23,776 bases of DNA from positions 1-23,776 of the forward strand of contig JAHBMJ010001254.1 of the NCBI GenBank assembly GCA_018398765.1, read 5' to 3'. Source of the DNA: Chromera velia. Its lineage: Eukaryota; Sar; Chromeraceae. Below are positions 1 through 8,300 of this stretch, in pieces (the stretch's first letter is position 1; the number at the start of each line of letters is the position of its first letter). The translations under genes were made by a program, and so were the position numbers. The notes below the pieces were generated by a model. That model made no database searches. It was given only the letters and a program-made list of their open reading frames with translations, and was not told where the DNA came from.

Positions 1-36
1 TGCGTGTATGTGTGCGTGTGCGTGTGCGTGTGTGTG
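1..36. repeat. TG microsatellite at the intron 3' end
   Basis: Imperfect TG/CG dinucleotide run ending directly at the TGTGCAG acceptor of the first visible RecQ exon. It probably serves as the pyrimidine-poor 3' end of that intron. Confidence 0.7.
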
Positions 37-39
37 CAG

Positions 40-2523
40 GTGCATTGCGTTTCCGAATGGGGACACGACTTCAGACCCTCCTTTCGTGAGATCGTCAAAA
101 TCAAGTCAGTCAGTCAGCCAGCCAGCCAGTCAGGCAGCCAGTCAGGCAGCCAGCCAGTCAGGCAGTCAGGCAGAGAGTCAGTCAGTCAGCCAGCGAGGCA
201 GCCAGCCAGCCAGTCAGGCAGGCAGTCAGTCAGCCACGCAGCCAGTCAGGCAGGCAGTCAGTCAGCCAGCCAGTCAGGCAGTCAGGCAGTCAGTCAGGCA
301 GGGAGTAGAAAAAGGGAGATCACTTCTCCTCTCTCTGTGTGTTCCCTTTTTCATTCAATTGCGCTTTGAACTGTGGATGTGCTGGCTGATTTGCCTGTCT
401 CCTCTGCTTCGCGTGTGTCTGTGTTCGGCAGTCTCCTGCTGTCGTGAACCTGTGTCGTCGTTGTTGGGCATTCAAATGCCTCTTTTTATGTATCCCCTCT
501 TCTCTGCTTGTGTGAATGCGTCCCTCAGAAAAGCTCTGCCGAGTGTGGCTGTCATGGGCCTAACTGCAACATGTACTCCCAAGGTGAGAGAAACGGAGAG
601 CGAAAAAAGATTGTCTTCCCGTTTAGTTTGTTTTCCCTCCATCAAGGGCCTGCCTTGGATGCAGTGCTTGGTTCCAGAGTGCAGACAGAACGGCAACCCC
701 CTCTGATGCTATGCCCTTTTCACACTTTTTTTTGTTCTTGTTCCTCTTCTTCTTCTTGCTCTCGCGATCTCAAAGCCACTCTCCCTTGGTAAGAAGACTG
801 GTCTTCCCTTTTGGATTGTCTCTGCGTACACAAACGGTCCTTTCCGACATCGGCCTTCCTTTCCTTTCCTTTCCTTTGATGTGCCTCGATCCCTCTGATC
901 CCCCCCCTGTGCAGGTTCAAGAAGACGTGATCAACATGCTGGACATGAACGTTCGAGAGGTCGTCGTGCTGAAGTCGTCAATCAACAGGTCTGTCGGTTT
1001 GGTTGGTCAAGGCAGTGGGGGGGGGCACTGCGGGGGCAGGGGGCGGGAGGGCGGCCTTGAAGGTTCGGGAGACGTCTCTCGGTTGATTCAACTTGTTCTC
1101 TGTCTTTTTGAAGAAGCCTGCGGATGTTGTCACGTGGATTTGTTGGTTGAACAATCGTGCGCTTGCATTCCTGCAGACACAACATCTACCTGTCAGTGCG
1201 ACCGATGGAAAATTTTGTCTTCGATCTCCACAAACTCTTTGACTTTCCTAAAGATCAAAAGGTCAGTCAGTCAATCAGTCAGACAATGATTCAATGGGGT
1301 AAGGTAACTGCCGTATGCGGTTGTGGAAATAGAGAAGGGGGGCGTATGCGCCAAGTCGGCCCCGCCCCCTCCCCGCTCGGCTCTCCTCTCTACTACTCCC
1401 AATTAACTCTTCTGGTCTGTCTCAGTTATAGTTGACAGAGTTTTTTTCTTGGCCGTCGTCTTGTGCTCCTTCTTCGTTGTGTTTCATTTGCTGCACTTGC
1501 TTGTTCATATTCTCCTCCCCAAGAAAAAAGAAGCCTAGAAAATTGTTTCCGCTTCATCTTTCATCTGCAACAGTGAGAGAGAGACAGAGGAGGGTCGCCT
1601 CCCTCAACCTTTTTGCTTCCACACTTGTTAGGTTCTCTTTCACAACAGTGACTCCCTCCCTCCCTCCCTCCGTCACTTCCCTCGACACATGCAGGACGTC
1701 GCTGCGGTGCGACGGAGACAGAATAGGGAGGTCGACAGCTCTTCCATCAACCCTCTGGCCCCCACGATCATCTACTGCCCCACAAAGAAGGAGTGCGAAG
1801 AGAAGGCAAAGTCAGTCAGTCAGTCAGTCAGCAGATGGAAAGGAAGTGTAGGAAGACAGAAGTGAAGAAAGGACAGCGTGCAGGAAAGGCAAAAAAAGAA
1901 AAGTGCAGCTCTGGCGAAAATGTCTGCGAGTTTCTGTGGCACACAAAAGAAAAAGCGTACGTAGATGGATGGACGCCTCGATTGATTGATCCACATGCCC
2001 TCTTCCTCGGCCGGCATCAAATTCATTCATTCATTCACGCTGCCTGCATGGCTGTCGCAGCCTCGGGGCCTTTCTGTGTTGCTGCACTTCTCATGCATGC
2101 ATTCGTGTGGGTGTGTGCAGAAGTCTGAAGGATAGGGGAGTGCTGGCTGAGGCCTATCACGCAGGTCTGATGGACCGGAAAGGGGAGCCTCTTTCGCTCT
2201 CTCGCTCCCTCCCTCCCTCCCTCCCTCTTTTCACCTGCCTGGCTGGCTAGTTGTTTAGACTTGTTAGTCACAGGTGTTGCTCAGTTTCAGTCAGAGAGGG
2301 ATCCCGTGTGTGTCTTCTCATGCTCGCCTATCTGATCATTTACTGTTCCTTTTTTGGCGGTTTTCTGCACTTGTTTGTCTCTCGTATGGCTTTGTATTTG
2401 TCCGCGCAGATTTGTCATACGGAACACGGCAAATGGTGCACCGGAATTTCCGGAGCAATCAGGTGCAAGTCGTTGTGGCGACTGTGGCTTTCGGAATGGG
2501 GATTGATAAAGCAGGTCAGTGGG

Positions 2524-2559
<36 letters not shown>

Positions 2560-5348
2560 GTCTGCTGATTTGTTGTCACAAGAACAACAACAACGACGAG
2601 GGGCCTAGGCAAAGAAAGAAGCAGTGACTGACGGATTGCTTGTCGGATCGTCCACCAGCCATTGATTGAGTCTTACACAGAATGCGTTATTCTTTGCGTG
2701 TCCTTCTGGCAGAGTGAATGTCAAATAGACAGCAGGGAGAGTAGAGAGATGGGGGCACGAAAAGGTTCCGAAGAAGCAGAGTGAGTGAAGAGGATGGACA
2801 AAGGAAACTTTTGGAATCTTTCGGGGCATCCATTCAGTCATTCATTGATTGATTCATTCGTGGCTGCGTGTGTGCGTGTGTGCGTGCAGACATTCGCCGA
2901 GTGATTCACTACGGGATCCCGAAGTCTCCAGAGGCGTTTGTGCAGCAGTGCGGAAGAGCAGGTGAGTCCTTCGTGGAAGGGGGGGACCCTGTGGCCGCAA
3001 TTTGTCGGTGTGAGGGAAGAAAGGGTCTGTCTGTAGGCGTGTGTTTGTCCCTGTGCACGAGATCAAGTCAAAGAGAGAAGGCAGGAGAGGAAGTGGATGT
3101 TTTGTTTTTTCGTCGGATTGCCCCTGCACTCACGTATTGTTTCTTGAGGGGAGTCGCTGTCTGTTCTCCTGCGTCTCTTATCCCATTCACTCAAAGTGTT
3201 TTCTCTGTTTTTCTTTGCTTTCTTCTGTACGCATTCCCCTTCATGCAGGGAGAGACGGCGACCCTTCCGAGGCCATCATCTTCATCGGGAAGGGGGATGT
3301 GGTCAAACAGAAACACCTCATGCTCGCAGACTTGGGCAGACAGGTCAGCAGCCTCCCTCCCTCCCAGACAGGAATTAAAGCAGGTTGGTGAGTTGAGAAC
3401 ATGAGACACAAAGCAGAGGCGTTTGCAAACCTGTAAGGATACATACAGACGTGTAATCACCTTCAGGAGACTGCATAGGGAGGTTCGGAGACCTAGCAGT
3501 AGCAGTAGTTACTTGTCTGAAAGGAGAAGGAAGCTGGGGGAGACTCGAGGGATGACAGAAAGAATCTCGAAGGTGCATAGGATGGAGAGAATTTTTGATC
3601 CTGCAGAACAATGAAATAGACGTATGTACTGCCTTTTTCTCGGCTCCCCTGTTTCTTTCCCCGCATTTTAATCGTTTTTGTGTTTGGCGTCTGCAGGTGT
3701 CTCAAGACTACGTCGAGCGGCTGTGAGTTTCTTTCTTTCTAGGTGTTTTTCGTTCTGCGGGAAGTTGGCGATTCTCCATTTGAAGCTGTGCCCAGGGGTG
3801 TTGGTGGCTCTCTGGCTGTGTCAAATTTACATTTTTGTGCATGGTGGTCTGGTTCCCGTCCATAAGCAAGAACGCTTTCTCCTCGATGTTTTTCTTTGTA
3901 CGGGGCAAAGGAGCCAGCCGAGAAAAACAGGAATCACCTCAAAGCTGGAGAGCCGTCTCCTGCCTGTGCCGGCGTTCCCTTTCCTCCTCGTGGTCTGCCC
4001 TCTCCTTCACCTCGCTGCGACCTGTAGTAAACAGTTTCACTGACTCTCTCAATTGTTTCACTGTATGCGCCTGTGTGTGCGGCGGGGGGGGTGGGATTGT
4101 CCACACCGACCCACGCCCGCACTGTCCACTCCTCTCCACTCAACTCCATTTGCGCAGAGTCGGACTCCTGGGCACAATGGAGAAGTTCACCAACGCCAGC
4201 AGATGCAGAAGGCACATGCTCCTCGAACATTTCGGAGAAAAGAGACCTGAAGAGGTCAGTCTGGACCTGAGTCTGTGGGTGTGGGTGTGAGCGCAGTGTC
4301 TTCTTATCCCCTGTCCCCAGTCCCCAGTCCCATCTGATCTCTTCCATTCGTCTTCGCCTTGTTCTAAATATCAATATCATCTTGGATCCACTGTGGCTAG
4401 ATGCCTTACTGTCCGTGCTGCACGAGTGGACCAAGAGACAGACATCTCTATGAGTGCAGAGGGGAGCTCCAGAAATAAAATGTCTCCCTCCTCATGCATG
4501 CTTCTTTTCTTTTCTGACTGTGTGAGTGAGTGCACGCAGCGCCCCTCTGACCTCTCCGAAGAGTCTGCCGTCGGGGTCTGTTACAGAGAGAAGCCACCAC
4601 CCAGAGGAGGAGCGGCAGCAGCGGCAGCAGTTGCGAGTTCTTTCGGTCGGGATTTGGAAATGCAACAAGTTGTTTGCCGCTGCTGCGACTTCTGCTGTGC
4701 GCGTCTCCACCAATATCCCTCGTGGTTGTCTGACGCTCTGAAGAGTCTCGAGGAGAAGGGGGGAGGGGATGAAGTGGCGACAGAAGACTTCACGTCCGTT
4801 GGGCACGCAGGGGGGGGTGGACATTGAGATTTTCTTTTCTTTCTTTCTTTCTTTCTTTCTCTCTCTGTGTGTGACTTGTTCGGCTGGCTGAGGGAGAAGG
4901 TGCATGTAGACGTACGATGTACGTGGTGCGTTTTTTTTTTTTGCCGGATGGCGCTGCATCTGTTCACTTGAGCATGCCGCTGTAGTCTTTTTGCGGTTTT
5001 GCGAATCGTTGACCTACGCTTTCTTGCTTTCACTGGTAAAATGAGGACCTTTTTTGCTGACGATTTCTTTCTTCCTTCTCTCCTTTTCACCGTTCATTCC
5101 TCTCTTTCTCTCGGTGTGGATGCAGAAAAGAGGCGACACTGTTGCTGAGTCTGGTTCGAAATCTGGGTCAAAGATTTGGCATGACGGTGGGTCGCCTGGG
5201 GGGGCGGGGAGGCGGTGTGGATGCTGAATAGGTGTCCTTGTCTTTCGGGATGTCTCTTTTTTCTTCGGGCCTGTTCAGTCTTTCTTTATTCGTCTCCCCC
5301 TCTCCTTCCCCTCTCCTTCTGTGTCTGTGTGTGTGTGTCTGTGTGTGT

Positions 5349-5380
<32 letters not shown>

Positions 5381-8300
5381 CGGTCTCTCCACATGGAAGG
5401 CCTGGCAAGACGGTTCAATAAGACGAACTAAGATTTCAATTCATTCTGTCTGTCCCTTTCACTCACCGTTTTTTCGGATGGCAGTGTTTCTTTCTGCCTT
5501 GTTGGTTCTCTCCATTCCTTCCCTCATTCTCTTCATGCGCGTGCATGAAGGAGCGTGTCCCTCTCTCTCTGTCTTGCCGTCGTTTGCGCTTGTCTGTCAG
5601 GTTCCCTGTCGAATCGTTGCGGGGCAGGCAACCAGCGACTTGAGAACCAAAAAACTCGACCAGGTCATTCAGTGAACGGCGGGGAATGAAAATGCGCGTA
5701 TGGATATTCCAAGCTGAAGAGGTCCAGAGACAGTTGAGAGCGGAAGGAAAGATGGAGGGTCTCTGATCGGTAGAGTCTAAGCGGTTGCTTGGCTGCGATG
5801 TTCTGTCGTGCTGCATCAATAGAACGAGCGCATGATGAATGGCTGATACCCTTTTTCTTGTTCTGCCGCGCCGCGTTTTTGCTCACCCTTTATCTCTTTG
5901 TCGTTCGTCACTCGTTGTGCTTCTTCGTGCAAGAGCCTGTGCAGCGTCCGGAGTATGGGAAAGGGAAAGACAGGACTCTGGTGTGGTGGTTGGAATTTGG
6001 GAAGCAGCTGCGACTGGAGAACTATCTGAAGGATCAGGTTAGTCAATCAGTCCGTCAGGCAGCGGAGAGTGCATGCATGCATGCATGCATGTTGACAGAG
6101 AGAGAACTGAATGTTCAAGCGCTCGGTTGTAATCGTGGGCGGACCGATCATTGTTGGTTTTTTGAATCAGCCTTTATTGTGTGCCAGTCAGAAAAGCATG
6201 TAACCCTGAAGCCTCTTCTGCCCGTGGTCGTCAATTCTGCCTGCCTCCCTGCCTGCCTGTTTGCTTGCAGGTTATCACGTTCGGTGGCGGTTTCGGCGGG
6301 AAGAGGCCGACATCGTACACGGCAGTGGCAGTGGGTCCGGCAGGGTGGGAAGTGTTGAACGGGTATGGACAGAAGAGGGTGAAGCTGCCACTGAAGGGTG
6401 GGTCCGGGTCCGTATTTGTTCTCTTTCTGTATCTGTGTGCGTTTTTGACTGTGTGTCTGTGAGAGGGTGAGGCTCCTCCGCCCTTTTTGTTTTTTACCAA
6501 CGGGGCCAGAATCCGTAATCACTCGCTGTTTCACTGACTTTTGATGTGGCACGATCTTCGTGAAAAGAAAGCACTTGATTGATCTCTCCCAATAATCTCC
6601 CGGATCTTTTTCTTTTCGAATTCGCATGCACCCTTCTTTCTCTGACTGTCGATAAATAATCTGGTTGCATGTCTCCTCGATGTTCTTTCTGTCTTCCGGT
6701 CGGCTGCAGGGGCTCTGGCACCCAAAGTTCCGAAGGCTGAGCAGGTCAGTGGGTGGTCGTTCTTTTCCTTCTTTCTTCCTTCGTTCCTTCCTTCCGTCCG
6801 TTCCAGAAACTGAGATTACCCTTTGCGCGTCGAGTGTCGTCTGACTGTACTTGTTGCTCGTCCTCTTTGTAGACGTCGAGCGCCTCCGGGCCTGCTTGCT
6901 CAGCTGCCCGGCTCGGAGAGGCGCGCACAAACGAGCTCTACAAGAAATTGACAGATGCGCGTACGTCGGGTAACCGAAAACTCTCTTTGCTGGGTGTCGA
7001 AACTTCTGGAAATGAGGTCAGTCGGTTTCGTTCTTTCCAGGGGTGAGCTAGGGGAGGGTTCGAGGGGGCAGTCGTTTTTTCTGCCTGCGCACTGTTCTGT
7101 CTGGGAAAGAGTTCCGGTCAGTTTTCTTTTACCGTCTCCTCTCCTTAATTTCTTCCGTCTGTACGTGTGTGCATGCAGGTTGCAGAGAACCGACACTTGA
7201 AAGAGATGTGCGCGTTCCTTCCGGCCTCCGTCGAGTCGATGCGAGAGAACATCAACGGGCTGAACCCCCAGTACTTCTCCCAAGTGCCCGAGCTGTATGA
7301 GCAGGTGCGTGCGTCAGAATGCATACATGCAGACTCTCTCAGTCACTCTCTCCCTCCCTCTACTTGTGCCTCGAACAGGATCGGAAGGACATTCTTGGTC
7401 GCACTGGAGCGATGTATGTTGATTCTTTCGATGTTACGAGCTTCATCCATCTCGCCGTCTCTCACGCACCCACGCACACGTGCGCACGTACCAGCGCAAG
7501 CAACAGAGAGACAGAAAAGTGAAGCAATTAAGTGGTTATGCAATGCCTCCAGCCATATTCTCTCCTAGCTCGGTCCTCTTCTCTCGTTGCACAGTTTCTT
7601 TTTCCCCAACTTGTGAGTTTTGGTAGAAAAGCGCCTCTTTTCTTACCTGCGTGTTGTTGTCCCTCTGTGTATCCACGGCCACCTTCAGTTGTCCTTCTGC
7701 GCCTGTCTCTGTCTCTGTCTCTCTCCAATCAATTCGCCCTCCTTTCCCTGTGTGCTTACACTCACAGTTTGTCAGGCTGTGCGTGGAGCATGCCAAAGAC
7801 AGGGGACTGAGCACAGACAACGGGGAGGCCCTCCGTGGGCATAGGGCAGAGGCAGCACGGAGGGAGAAAATCGCAGAGGGGGCGGCTGGAGACGATGTCG
7901 CACCGGGATGGACGCCCCCAAGAAGTGAGTGAGTGAGTGAGTCAGTGAGTGAGTGAAAGAGTGAGTGAGTGAGTGAGCCAGTGAGTGAGTGAGTGAGCCA
8001 GTGAGTGAGCCAGTGAGTAAGTGAGTGAGAGAGTGAGTGAGTGAGTGAGTGAGTGAGTGAGTGAAAAGTGACGGGCATGCATGGTGGGTGCTACGTGTTT
8101 GAATGACGCCCCGTTTTCTATTCTTGCAAAGAAGGACTCATGGTGCTGCGGTCAGAAAGAAAGAAAGAAAAACAAATCTGGCGGCCATTTATTTTTTCTT
8201 CTTGCCTCCCTTGTCGATTGATTCTCGATTCTCTCTCGATCAGACGCTGGACAGGCAGAGGGCGAGATGTTCGATATGATCTCTGGGGGTCAACTGAAGA

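Larger units (their letters stand above)
40..3343 (+). other. RecQ helicase core exons: end of lobe 1 and all of lobe 2
   Basis: Nine exons encode about residues 1-237 of the visible fragment. The first starts at the position after DE of the DEVH box (VHC, residues 1-3) and carries the aromatic-rich loop WGHDFRP. Motif III (GLTATCTPK) follows at residues 32-40, motif IV (IIYCPTKKECE) near 117-127, motif V (VATVAFGMGIDKA) near 169-181 and motif VI with the arginine finger (QQCGRAGRDG) at about 199-208. Splicing 2164 to 2410 gives AYHADLSYGTRQ. This matches the family spacing from YHA to the ATVAFGMGID block, as in YHANL of RECQ1-type proteins. Every catalytic residue expected in this part is present. 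Confidence 0.92.

Noticed and set aside
105-302. CRISPR-like repeat pattern
   Set aside because: Units are four bases long with no spacers, in a eukaryotic intron; it is a microsatellite.
4-706. Ser/Gln-rich open frames near the window start
   Set aside because: They read through an intronic CAGT/CAGC array. Only 40-104 and 529-583 match RecQ sequence, and these are joined by splicing.
2165-2245. Extension of the RecQ exon ending at 2164 to include GLMDRKGEP
   Set aside because: No usable donor follows before a stop. Splicing at 2164 to 2410 gives the family's exact YHA to ATVAFGMGID spacing.
3678-4043. 121-codon + strand frame between RecQ exons
   Set aside because: Only 3697-3722 is used, in the helicase frame; the rest is intron with no conserved content.
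5150-5162. tRNA B-box lookalike GGTTCGAAATC
   Set aside because: It lies within a RecQ exon, has no A box at the right distance and no cloverleaf.
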